Origin: Melaminivora suipulveris
Lineage (GTDB): Bacteria > Pseudomonadota > Gammaproteobacteria > Burkholderiales > Burkholderiaceae_C
Direction: 5' to 3'
Assembly (NCBI RefSeq): GCF_003008575.1
Contig: NZ_CP027667.1
Coordinates: forward strand, 3,434,001 to 3,498,000
DNA: 64,000 nt
Shown here: piece after piece, positions 48,606-56,479 of the stretch
Layout of the letters: every line of letters starts with the position of its first letter
Position numbering within the stretch: the first letter of the stretch is position 1
The notes under the pieces: model-generated
Told to the model about the DNA's origin: nothing
Database searches by the model: none
Seen by the model: the letters and a program-made list of their open reading frames with translations, nothing else
Translations under genes and position numbers: made by a program

Positions 48606-49327
48606 GGAGTTTCTCCAAAATGATGTCTGTGAAAATCCGAAGTCTGTTTGCGTGAACAAATTCGCCTCGGCGAGCGACTTGGCCCGTCCCTCCCGGAATC
48701 TGGCCGGAGGGCCCTGGAACCTTGTCGCCTTCAGTGTCGGCGCCGCACGGGCCGTAAACAATCATTAAAACCATCTGCCTGACCGGAGGATGGTGCAGAC
48801 AGGTTGTTACATCAGCAGAATGGGCCTCAGTCGGCGTGGATATTAACTCATTAGCTATTAAAATAGTAGCGTTCTGGGTGCCCCGATAGGGTAGAAACGA
48901 AACGGATCAAAAGTAACTCGAAGGAATATAAGTGCGGTGCGGGTTCAAAAGCATGTCTCGCTCATTCTCCAAAAACGATTTCTCCAGCAGTCTCCCTCTC
49001 TTGGGCGTCGTGGCAGCTTCCAGGTGCTGCCAGCGCCAGCGCAAAATCACGATCCAGGACGTTGAAAGAAGCGGCATCGATTCAAAATGACGCAGCTCAG
49101 CGATTTTGACCAGATGGGCTGGAGCGGTTGCGAAACAAAGGACGCCTTTAACCACCGGTACCGAAGTCTGGCGTATTTATAAAGGTTACTTGTGTAATTG
49201 AGCAAAAATATTTCAATGGCCAGATTTTTTTGGGTGTACTTTGTTTCGTGTGGAAGCAAGCGCCTGCGAAGGCGCTCATTCCAGGCGGAGAAATTACACA
49301 TTCATGTACATTTGAAAGACTATTGCA
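48606..49327. other. Long divergent intergenic region of the curli-like locus
   Basis: This 722-bp gap separates the repeat-protein gene from the response regulator. Its right half (about 48890-49327) is markedly AT-rich. It holds repeat copy H and presumably both promoters. Short open frames in it (for example 48907-49155 minus) lack convincing ribosome sites. A large regulated intergenic region is also found between csgD and csgBA in enteric bacteria. Confidence 0.55.
48822..48872 (+). repeat. Dispersed intergenic repeat, copy H
   Basis: It reads GGCCTCAGTCGGCGTGGATA, then TTAACTCATT, then AGCTATTAAAATAGTAGCG. It is among the best-preserved copies and gives the clearest terminal inverted element. 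Confidence 0.85.
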
Positions 49328-50110
49328 ATGACTCCCCCTGTGGTTGAAAGCGACGCGGCACCGGTCGCACCCTTGCATGCCCGGCGGGGTCAATTCGCCA
49401 TGCATCCCGGCCCGGCCGCCATGTGGCCGGACTTCCTGGCCGGGCAGGTGGACAAGCCCGTTCGGGTCCTGCTGGTGGACGACGACGCGCACATGTGCCG
49501 CGTCATCGCGAACGAGTTGATGGCGGACACACGCACGCTGCTGGTGGGCCAGGCGGGCAGCGTGGCCGAAGGGCGCAAGGCCATCAGGCAGCACCAGTTC
49601 GACGTGCTGCTGCTGGACCTGCACCTGGGCGACGGTCTGGGCTTCACGCTGCTCGACCTCATGAAGTCCGTGCGTCCGTCGGCCGAGGCCATAGTCGTGT
49701 CCATCATGGAGTGCGACGACCAGGTCATGCGGGCGTTCGAGCTGGGCGCCGCGGGCTACCTGGTCAAGAACTCATGGTTTGGCAATTACCCGCAGGCGGT
49801 GCTGCAGGTGGCCAATGGCGGCGCCTCCATCACGCCCCACCTCGCGCGGCGGCTGCTGCAGCGCTTTGACCGAGGCTCGGCTGACGAGCCGCTCAAGCCC
49901 CGCGCGAACACCGAAAGCGCCTGCCTGTCGCCGCGGGAGAAAGAGGTGCTGCGCATGGTGGCGGGCGGCTACGTCACCGCCGAGATAGGCAGCCAGCTGC
50001 ATATCAGCGACGTCACCGTGAACACCCACATCAAGAACATCTACCGCAAGCTGCAGGTGCGCACGAGGGCCCAGGCGGTGCGATTTGCTTCGCTGCGCGG
50101 ACTGTTCTGA
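49328..50110 (+). CDS. NarL/LuxR-family response regulator
   Basis: A 260-residue regulator with a non-conserved 40-residue N-terminus, a receiver with phospho-Asp97 (LLLDLHLGDG), and a C-terminal LuxR-type helix-turn-helix (about 195-255, LSPREKEVLRMVAGGYVTAE). The ATG at 49328 or internal ATG codons at 49400 and 49421 could be used. It is divergent from the repeat-protein gene and followed by a kinase gene, so it is the likely local regulator, comparable in position to csgD. Confidence 0.92.
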   Translation: MTPPVVESDAAPVAPLHARRGQFAMHPGPAAMWPDFLAGQVDKPVRVLLVDDDAHMCRVIANELMADTRTLLVGQAGSVAEGRKAIRQHQFDVLLLDLHLGDGLGFTLLDLMKSVRPSAEAIVVSIMECDDQVMRAFELGAAGYLVKNSWFGNYPQAVLQVANGGASITPHLARRLLQRFDRGSADEPLKPRANTESACLSPREKEVLRMVAGGYVTAEIGSQLHISDVTVNTHIKNIYRKLQVRTRAQAVRFASLRGLF

Positions 50111-50137
50111 ACGGGTGGCGGCGGACCGGGGCACGTG

Positions 50138-51097
50138 ATGATGCGAGGCGAGCCAGGGGCGAAACGCACGGCGCAGGGGTCGGCGGCGTGGCCTTTTGCC
50201 TTCCCCTGGTCGCGGCCTTTTGCCCGCGCCCTGGCCTACCTGAGCCTGTGCGGCGTCCAGGTGGCGATGGCCCTGGTGTCGCTGTTGTGGGCCGAGGGGT
50301 GGGCTGCGCAATCGGTGGGCGCGTGGCAATCCGCCCAGCTGGTGCTGGCCGTTGTCCTGTGCATGCTGCTGCTGGGCAATTTCCTGCGGGTGCTGCGTTG
50401 GCGTCCCCGGCGCAGCAAGCGGGCCACGCCAGAGGTGGTGCAGGAGAGGTGGCGCATCGCGCAGGACCTGCACGACCATGTCGGCTCCCAGCTCGTGGGC
50501 GCCATGGCCCTGCTGGACGTCGGGGATGCCGCCACCCAGCCCCTGGCGCAGGCGCTGGAGCAATGTCTGCTGGACTTGCGCCTGCTGGCGGATTCGATGG
50601 ACGGCGAAGACGAGGCCTTGCCGCAGCGCCTGGCACGCCTGCGCCACCGCCTGCAGCCGGTGCTCGATCGCCGCGGGATAGCCCTGTGCTGGCAGGTTTC
50701 CCTGGCGCCTGATTTCCCCTGGCCCGTGGGCGAGCCGGCGCGGCAGGCCAGCGCCATCGTCCAGGAAGCCATCAGCAACGTCCTGCAGCACGCCGGCGCC
50801 ACCCGGCTGAGCGTGGTGCTGCAACCCTGGGGCAGCCCGGGCGACCAGGAATGGCGCCTGCAGATCAGCGACAACGGCTGCGGCATGGCCCAGCCCACGC
50901 CGGGCAGCAGGGCGCAGGAAGGGATGGGCTGCAGCGGCATGCGCCGCCGCGCCGCCGGCCTGAAGGCCCAGCTGGAGTTTCTGCCGGCAGCCAGCGGCGG
51001 CCTGTGCGTGCAGATGACCGTGCAGGTGCCCCGGCCCGCCAGGGACGGGCTGCGCTCCACAGGCGCTGCGCTGCAGCGCGGCACGGAGTTTTCCTGA
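50138..51097 (+). CDS. Sensor histidine kinase (NarX/DegS-like, HisKA_3)
   Basis: A 319-residue kinase with two hydrophobic helices (about 31-52 and 66-84) and little periplasmic sequence. The phospho-acceptor His112 lies in RIAQDLHDHVGSQLVGAMAL. The ATPase domain has an N-box (VQEAISNVLQHA) and ISDNGCGM. It would phosphorylate the regulator 27 bp upstream. Adjacent GTG 50135 and ATG 50141 are alternative starts. Confidence 0.9.
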   Translation: MMRGEPGAKRTAQGSAAWPFAFPWSRPFARALAYLSLCGVQVAMALVSLLWAEGWAAQSVGAWQSAQLVLAVVLCMLLLGNFLRVLRWRPRRSKRATPEVVQERWRIAQDLHDHVGSQLVGAMALLDVGDAATQPLAQALEQCLLDLRLLADSMDGEDEALPQRLARLRHRLQPVLDRRGIALCWQVSLAPDFPWPVGEPARQASAIVQEAISNVLQHAGATRLSVVLQPWGSPGDQEWRLQISDNGCGMAQPTPGSRAQEGMGCSGMRRRAAGLKAQLEFLPAASGGLCVQMTVQVPRPARDGLRSTGAALQRGTEFS

Positions 51098-51162
51098 GCC
51101 GCTGCGGGCAAGCCATGCGCCTCGGCCGCGCCGCCGCCTGACGGCGCGCCAGGGACGGCGCC

Positions 51163-53496
51163 TCATCGGCTGCGTGCAGCGCGCGGGTCTTGTGGCGCGG
51201 TTTTGCCCTGCACCGGCGCCAGCAGCTTGGCGCAGCTTGCGTCATCTTCCGCGCCCGGCACGGTGATGGGCACCAGCGCCAGCGCGGCCGGCGCGACGGC
51301 GGCGGCAGCAATAGCGGCGCCGGCGCGCAGCAGCAGCGGCCCGGCGTCCACGCCGACCTGCGGGTGAGCGAAGGTGCCGCGCACGTGCAGCGGCGTGCGC
51401 AGCGAGAAGAATTTCCACTCCAGCGACTTGGGCTTGATGGTCAGGCTCATCTCCTCCTCGCCCAGGTCGATCAGCCCGGTCACGTCGACGATGGCCTCCT
51501 CGGTGTTGAGGCTGACCCGATTGGCGTCGGCCATGCCGTCCCGCACCCGAAAATCCGCCACCGCGCAGCGCAGCCGGACCTCCTTGTCGCCGCCGAACAG
51601 CTTGGTCACGATCACGCTGCCCAGGTTCAGCGCGGCCAGGTCCAGCATCTCCTTGCTGAAAGTGCCATCGCGGATGAACAGCCGCGTGCCGCCGTGACTG
51701 GTGGCCAGCATGGCGGCGATCGAGTCGCCCTGGCCCGCCAGCTGCAGCGAGCCGTCGAGCCGGCCAAAGCTCTTTTTCATCAGCTCCACCTTCGGAAACA
51801 GCGCCGACAGCTGCAGCCCCTCCACGGAGCCCTTGAGCGTAGTTTTGATCGGTTTGCTGCGCCCGTCGATCAGCACGTCCGAATCGATGCGCCCCTTGGC
51901 GAAACCGAAACGCAGCGGCACCAGATGCAACTGCCGGTCGTCGAGCACCGCGCGCACGCTCAGGCGCTCCAGCGGCAGCGCTTCGGGGCGGATGACGTGC
52001 TCGCCGGAGAACGCCAGGTCCAGGTCCATCGCGTCCCAGCGCCCGGTGGCGAAATGCACGTCGGGCAGCACCTTGCCGGGGCGCTTCTCGGTGCCCTTTT
52101 CTTGCGGGCGCTTGCCGCTGGGCGCGCCCAGCACCGGACCCAGGTCGGCCAGGCGCAGTTGCTTGGAGGTGACGTGGCCCTGCAGCTTGGGCCGTGGCTT
52201 GCCCGAGGCGTAGCTCACCGTGCCATGCAGGTCGCTGTCGCCCACGGTGCCGTTGAAGTCGCGGTACTCCCACACGGCCTTGTCGGGCGCCAGGCTGCCC
52301 AGCAGGCGGCCCTGCACCTCGAACGGCGGCGTGTTGGGCAGCACCAGACCGGTCAGCGGGAACAGGTCGGCCATGCTCTTGCCGCCCAGCAGCACCTGCA
52401 AATCCATGCCCGAGAGCGCGGCCGGGTTGTTCAGCACGCCCTCGACCTGGGTGTGCACGCTGCCCGAACGCGCTGCCAGCTTGAGCGGAAACCGCACCTC
52501 GCGCTCTCGCAGTGCCAGCACCGGCCCGGCCAGGCCCTCGCCCTGCACGGCCGCCTTGCCGTACTGCCCTTGCAGGGCCACGCGCACGCCGTAGCGGCCG
52601 CCCTCGGTCTCGGGTGCGCCGTGCTCCAGCGTGTCCACGCGCGCGCGCAGCGCCAGGTTCTTGATGCCATCGACATAGCCCAGCCAGCCGCCGCGGATGA
52701 CGAGCTGGCCGACGCGCAGGTCCCAGGGGTTGTCGCCGCCCGGTCGCTCCTGGCCCTGCCGGGCCGTGGTGAAGGTCCAGTTGTTGCTGCCGTCCTGGCG
52801 CCGGGCGAAGGCGATATCGGGAGCGGTGAGCACGAGCGTGTCCAGCATCAGCGTGCGCGACAGCAGGGGCAGCAGGCGCAGCGTGGCGCTGGCGCTGCCG
52901 ATGGTGCCCATGTCCTGCGGCGGGCGGGGCGGGGGGGCGGCCTGCGGATCGTTGCCGGCCTCCAGCGCAGCGGCGCGCGCGGCCCTGGCGTCCGCTTGCG
53001 ACGCCGCTGCGGCGGGAGCGGATGCGGCAGGTGCGCTGGCAGCGGGCGCAGGCGCATCGGGGGCCGGCGCCTGCGTGTCGCCCCGGGGGGCCGGGCGGGG
53101 CGGCAGGGCGGGCAGACCGCCCGCCGCCTGCGCCGGCGCCTCGACCACGGCGAAGCCTTGCGGGTTGGACATCCGCAGCTGCTGCGCCTGCACCGTCACC
53201 CCCGGCACCCAGCGGCGCCAGCCGCTCTCCAGCGGCTGCGGCCAGTGCCAGCGCGCCGACAGGTCGCCCTCAATGGCGAACACGCGTCCGGTCGCGGCGC
53301 TGACTTTCTCGTTGATCCGCGGCTTGAGGCGGTTCCAGTCAAACGTGGCCACGAGCACGATGGCCAGCAGCAGCACGGCTGCCAGCGCCCCCAGCGCGAC
53401 CAGCGCCCAGCGCAGCAGGCGGTGCCCGCGCGCCGGCTGCCGCGGCTCAGAAGGCTGTCGGGACGGATGGGGGGCGGGGGAAGAGGAGGGCGTCAT
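51163..53496 (-). CDS. AsmA-family protein
   Basis: A 777-residue inner-membrane-anchored protein with one N-terminal helix (about residues 30-52, LVALGALAAVLLLAIVLVAT) followed by FDWNRLKPRINEKVSAATGR, which is the AsmA signature. An Ala/Pro-rich low-complexity linker spans about 115-160. The long beta-rich C-terminal part ends with a second hydrophobic stretch (GAAIAAAAVAPAALALVPIT). AsmA-like proteins act in phospholipid transport between membranes. The upstream open frame to 53796 is rejected. It is convergent with the kinase gene. Confidence 0.9.
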   Translation of the reverse strand: MTPSSSPAPHPSRQPSEPRQPARGHRLLRWALVALGALAAVLLLAIVLVATFDWNRLKPRINEKVSAATGRVFAIEGDLSARWHWPQPLESGWRRWVPGVTVQAQQLRMSNPQGFAVVEAPAQAAGGLPALPPRPAPRGDTQAPAPDAPAPAASAPAASAPAAAASQADARAARAAALEAGNDPQAAPPPRPPQDMGTIGSASATLRLLPLLSRTLMLDTLVLTAPDIAFARRQDGSNNWTFTTARQGQERPGGDNPWDLRVGQLVIRGGWLGYVDGIKNLALRARVDTLEHGAPETEGGRYGVRVALQGQYGKAAVQGEGLAGPVLALREREVRFPLKLAARSGSVHTQVEGVLNNPAALSGMDLQVLLGGKSMADLFPLTGLVLPNTPPFEVQGRLLGSLAPDKAVWEYRDFNGTVGDSDLHGTVSYASGKPRPKLQGHVTSKQLRLADLGPVLGAPSGKRPQEKGTEKRPGKVLPDVHFATGRWDAMDLDLAFSGEHVIRPEALPLERLSVRAVLDDRQLHLVPLRFGFAKGRIDSDVLIDGRSKPIKTTLKGSVEGLQLSALFPKVELMKKSFGRLDGSLQLAGQGDSIAAMLATSHGGTRLFIRDGTFSKEMLDLAALNLGSVIVTKLFGGDKEVRLRCAVADFRVRDGMADANRVSLNTEEAIVDVTGLIDLGEEEMSLTIKPKSLEWKFFSLRTPLHVRGTFAHPQVGVDAGPLLLRAGAAIAAAAVAPAALALVPITVPGAEDDASCAKLLAPVQGKTAPQDPRAARSR

Positions 53497-53777
53497 GGTG
53501 CGGCGGCTGCGTTGGGCATGGAGCGCGGCCAGCCAGGCGGCGGGGCGGCGCATCGCGGCGGCGCCTGCCATGCTAGTGGCGATGCCCGGTCGCGACGCGC
53601 CGCGCGGCGGGTTTGCCGCGCTTGTCCTACAGCCCCGGTGCGGTGGGCTTTCGTCAGGCAGGCCAGCGCGCCTTTGGCCTACGGGTGGGCGACATTTGTT
53701 GCAACCACAATCGCAACAGTTCGTAGCCTCTCCATGGCCGCCTTTCTTCAACCGCACCGATCCGCGAGGCAATCTCC

Positions 53778-54035
53778 ATGCGCACTGCAACCGCACTGAC
53801 CCAGGAAACCATCTTCGGCATGGCCGATGGTGCCACCTACTCGGGCATGCTGTGCCTGGAAGAGGATGGCAAACGCTATTTCTTCTCCCAGGCGCAGGTC
53901 GATGGCGAGCCGGTGACCCTGCCGCACGCGCGTTTCGATTCGCGCGAGGATGCGCTCAGGGGTCTGGCCAGCGTCGCCAGCGGCACGTGCCAGACGGCCC
54001 ACACGGCCCGGCAACCCACTTCCGACCGCACATGA
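53778..54035 (+). CDS. Small hypothetical protein
   Basis: An 85-residue soluble protein, MRTATALTQETIFGMADGAT onwards, without recognised family. The centre looks like a small beta-sheet domain. GAGG precedes the ATG by 8 nt. Its stop overlaps the start of the next small gene by 4 bp (ATGA), so the two are coupled. Function unknown. Confidence 0.7.
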   Translation: MRTATALTQETIFGMADGATYSGMLCLEEDGKRYFFSQAQVDGEPVTLPHARFDSREDALRGLASVASGTCQTAHTARQPTSDRT

Positions 54036-54322
54036 GCCAGCACACGCACATCCTGGAAGAAGGCTATCGCGGCTTTCTGATCCGCATTCCCGTTCCCGAG
54101 CAGGACGACGGGCGCATCGCCTCTGAGCCGGTCGAGGCCAGCGTCACCGCTGTCACCGACCACGCTGCGGCGCATCTGGACGACGTGCAGTGGGACGCGG
54201 TGGAGCGCTCGGAAGGCGATCTGCACACCCTGGCGCACATCAAGCACGCCATCGACGTGGCGCTGGACGGCTCCGAACACCAGCCGCCACTGCCGGGCGT
54301 GTTCGAGCCTTCTCCGGGGTAA
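54032..54322 (+). CDS. Small hypothetical protein coupled to the 53778 gene
   Basis: A 96-residue acidic protein starting MSQHTHILEEGYRGFLIRIP. It has no signal peptide or membrane helix and no recognised domain. The ATGA overlap with the previous stop supports this start inside a longer open frame. The stop abuts repeat copy I. Confidence 0.75.
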   Translation: MSQHTHILEEGYRGFLIRIPVPEQDDGRIASEPVEASVTAVTDHAAAHLDDVQWDAVERSEGDLHTLAHIKHAIDVALDGSEHQPPLPGVFEPSPG

Positions 54323-54378
54323 AAAAGCCCCCCAGTCGGCGTATCTAAAGGGATTTTAGCTATCAAATAGATAGTAAA
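54321..54378 (+). repeat. Dispersed intergenic repeat, copy I
   Basis: It reads AAAAAAGCCCCCCAGTCGGC, then GTATCTAAAG, then TTTTAGCTATCAAATAGATAG. It overlaps the stop codon of the preceding small gene and lies just upstream of the next gene's promoter. Confidence 0.8.
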
Positions 54379-54396
54379 CGGCGTGTGCGGCGCGAC

Positions 54397-54402
54397 TACA
54401 AT
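54397..54402 (+). promoter_or_regulatory. Candidate -10 box of the RluA-type gene
   Basis: TACAAT ends 9 nt before the ATG at 54412, suggesting a leaderless mRNA. The -35 region would fall inside or at the edge of repeat copy I and is weak. Confidence 0.4.
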
Positions 54403-54411
54403 GGCGCCCCC

Positions 54412-55365
54412 ATGCACAACCCGCACGACCCGCGCGTCCTGCCCATGCGCGACGGCGTCAGCCCCAGCTGCGTGGTGTTGCCGTCCACCGGCTCGGGGCT
54501 GCTGCTGGATTTTCTGACCCAACGCCTTCCGGCCGTGCCGCGCGCTGACTGGCTGCGCCGCATCGCAGCCGGCGAGGTGGTCGATGAGCTGGGCCGGGCC
54601 GCCAGCGCGGGCATGCCCTTCGCCCCTGGCCTGCGCTACTACTACTACCGCGAACTCGAGCATGAGCCGCCGCTGCCGTTCACCGAGGCCATCCTGCACC
54701 ACGACGAGCACCTGCTGGTGGCCGACAAGCCGCACTTCTTGCCCGTGGTCCCGGCCGGGCGGTACCTGCAGCAGACGCTGCTGGTGCGCCTGAAGCGCCG
54801 CCTGAACCTGCCCGAGCTGTCACCCGTGCACCGCATCGACGCCGGCACGGCCGGGCTGGTGCTGTTGTCGACGCAGCGCGCCACGCGCGGACGCTACCAG
54901 GCGCTGTTTCGCGAGCGCGCAGTTCGCAAGGTCTACGAAGCCATCGCCCCCTGGCGCGCCGACCTGGCCCTGCCGCGCGTGCACGAAAGCCGGCTGGAGG
55001 AATGCGGTCAGTTCTTTCGCATGCACGAGGTGCCCGGCGCGCCCAACGCCACCACCGCCATCGACGTGATCGAGCGCGCAGCGGACCTTGCGCGCTACCG
55101 CCTGGAGCCGGTGACCGGGCGGCGCCACCAACTGCGCGTGCAGATGGCGGCGCTGGGCCTGCCCTTGGTGGGCGACACGCTGTACCCGCAGGTCAACGAC
55201 CCGGCGCCGGGAGATTTTTCCAACCCGCTGCAACTGCTGGCGCGTGAGCTGAGCTTCACCGACCCGGTGTCGGGAGAGCGAAGGTATTGCACCAGTGGGC
55301 TGCGGCTGCGTTCGCTGGATGACTTCAGCGGACAGGGGCGGACGGCGCCCGACCGCTGCGCCTGA
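54412..55365 (+). CDS. RluA-family pseudouridine synthase (second copy type)
   Basis: A 317-residue pseudouridine synthase with the catalytic Asp in VHRIDAGTAGLVL and the C-terminal block LEPVTGRRHQLRVQMAALGL. The N-terminal 90 residues, including GLRYYYYRELEHEPPLPF, mark the subgroup with a degenerate RNA-binding start. It is different from the shorter enzyme at 9704-10369. ATG 54412 is chosen because the -10 box ends 9 nt upstream; an upstream in-frame ATG at 54385 lies before that box. Confidence 0.92.
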   Translation: MHNPHDPRVLPMRDGVSPSCVVLPSTGSGLLLDFLTQRLPAVPRADWLRRIAAGEVVDELGRAASAGMPFAPGLRYYYYRELEHEPPLPFTEAILHHDEHLLVADKPHFLPVVPAGRYLQQTLLVRLKRRLNLPELSPVHRIDAGTAGLVLLSTQRATRGRYQALFRERAVRKVYEAIAPWRADLALPRVHESRLEECGQFFRMHEVPGAPNATTAIDVIERAADLARYRLEPVTGRRHQLRVQMAALGLPLVGDTLYPQVNDPAPGDFSNPLQLLARELSFTDPVSGERRYCTSGLRLRSLDDFSGQGRTAPDRCA

Positions 55366-55878
55366 TCAGCACCGCAGGCGAAACTGCTGGTCGCGGGCGG
55401 CTTGGCGTTCGCGCCGCACCCAGTCCAGGTCGTAGTACTGGCTGCCAGCGCGGCCCATGCCGTCCAGTTGCTTGACGCGCTCGTCGAGCTGCGCGCAGGC
55501 GTCCTTGCGGCTCGCCTGGCTGCCGTACACGACGGGCGGCTGCGTGGCGCTGGCCTGGGCGGATCGGTATTGCGCCTGTGCAATCCCGACCTGCTCGTCC
55601 CACGAGGCATCGGCCGGCACGCGCGCGGTGCGCAGGAGCGTCCAGCCACGGGCGGAGCACGGCTCGCTGACCCAGTACGTCTGCCCGTCGCGCCTGCGAC
55701 AGAGCTGGATGACGGTGGAGGCGGGGCCGGCGGGATCCGACATGGCGGGCGTGACGTCCACCTGGACGCCCTGGGGGCATGGCGTCTGCGAGTAGGCGTT
55801 GCCGCAGCGATAGACCTGGGCGTTCGCGGGGCCGGCGACGGTGGCCAGCAGGGCAAAGGCGAGGGGGATGGCGAGCAT
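55366..55878 (-). CDS. Exported protein, DUF4124-like
   Basis: A 170-residue protein with a signal peptide (MLAIPLAFALLATVAGPANA) then VYRCGNAYSQTPCPQG, the typical beginning of DUF4124 domains, followed by a second Cys-containing segment (LCRRRDGQTYWVSEPCSARG) and a helical, Arg-rich tail. Four or more Cys may form periplasmic disulfides. Function unknown. The start at 55878 is chosen for the signal peptide; the frame is open to 55980. Its stop is 1 bp from the convergent RluA-type stop. Confidence 0.8.
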   Translation of the reverse strand: MLAIPLAFALLATVAGPANAQVYRCGNAYSQTPCPQGVQVDVTPAMSDPAGPASTVIQLCRRRDGQTYWVSEPCSARGWTLLRTARVPADASWDEQVGIAQAQYRSAQASATQPPVVYGSQASRKDACAQLDERVKQLDGMGRAGSQYYDLDWVRRERQAARDQQFRLRC

Positions 55879-56078
55879 CAAGCCACTACTGGCAGCGGCA
55901 GGACGCGCTGGCGGGCCTGGAAGCGCTCCCGTCGGGAGGCTGGAGCGGGTGATGGGAACGGTAACTTGCACCCAACCCATTGATTTATAAATGGTTATTC
56001 CCGTTCATAGAGCGTGAATAGGCCACATTGTGTACCAGTTTCTCGCTCGCTGGCAAGCTCTAGTCACCCGCTTCATAT

Positions 56079-56124
56079 TTCGCTATCATGGACAAATGAA
56101 TTTCATTTTGACTTGAATAGCGAA
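56079..56124. promoter_or_regulatory. Nested palindromes before hipB, candidate HipB operator
   Basis: TTCGCTAT (56079-56086) and ATAGCGAA (56117-56124) are perfect 8-bp arms. Inside them AAATGAATTTCATTT (56094-56108) is a 7-1-7 palindrome. The element ends 1 bp before the hipB ATG. Operators made of inverted repeats just upstream are usual for hipBA autoregulation. Confidence 0.65.
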
Positions 56125-56125
56125 C

Positions 56126-56479
56126 ATGCCTCGCAAACCACCCGTTGTCTTTCCACAGGAGCAGCGCCTGCTCTCCGAGCTCGGCGAACGGCTGCGCCTT
56201 GCCCGCAAGAGACGCAAGCTGAGCAACGCGGTGATAGCGCAACGCGCAGGGGTTTCCAGAACCACCGTGTACAAGGTCGAGGCAGGCGATCCTGGCGCTA
56301 CCCTGGGTGCCTATGTCCGGGTGCTGGCCGTGCTGGGCCTCGAAGGCGATCTCAATCTGCTGGCAGCCGACGACCGGATCGGGCGCAAGCTGCAGGATTT
56401 GGCGCTGGAGCCGTCACCCGGTGCCAGGCACCGAAAGGTCAATCCATCACCGGCTCAGAATCGCGAGGGGTCTGCATGA
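56126..56479 (+). CDS. hipB: HipB-like Xre-family antitoxin
   Basis: A 117-residue helix-turn-helix protein (about 20-75, LGERLRLARKRRKLSNAVIA and AGVSRTTVYKVEAG). The C-terminal 35 residues are polar and probably flexible. It should bind the upstream palindromes and neutralise HipA. The stop overlaps the hipA start by 4 bp. Codon use is already less GC-biased than in the preceding genes. Confidence 0.9.
   Translation: MPRKPPVVFPQEQRLLSELGERLRLARKRRKLSNAVIAQRAGVSRTTVYKVEAGDPGATLGAYVRVLAVLGLEGDLNLLAADDRIGRKLQDLALEPSPGARHRKVNPSPAQNREGSA

Noticed and set aside
48907..49155. 82-codon minus-strand ORF in the AT-rich intergenic region
   Set aside because: No ribosome site, signal peptide or recognisable domain; the frame is probably fortuitous.
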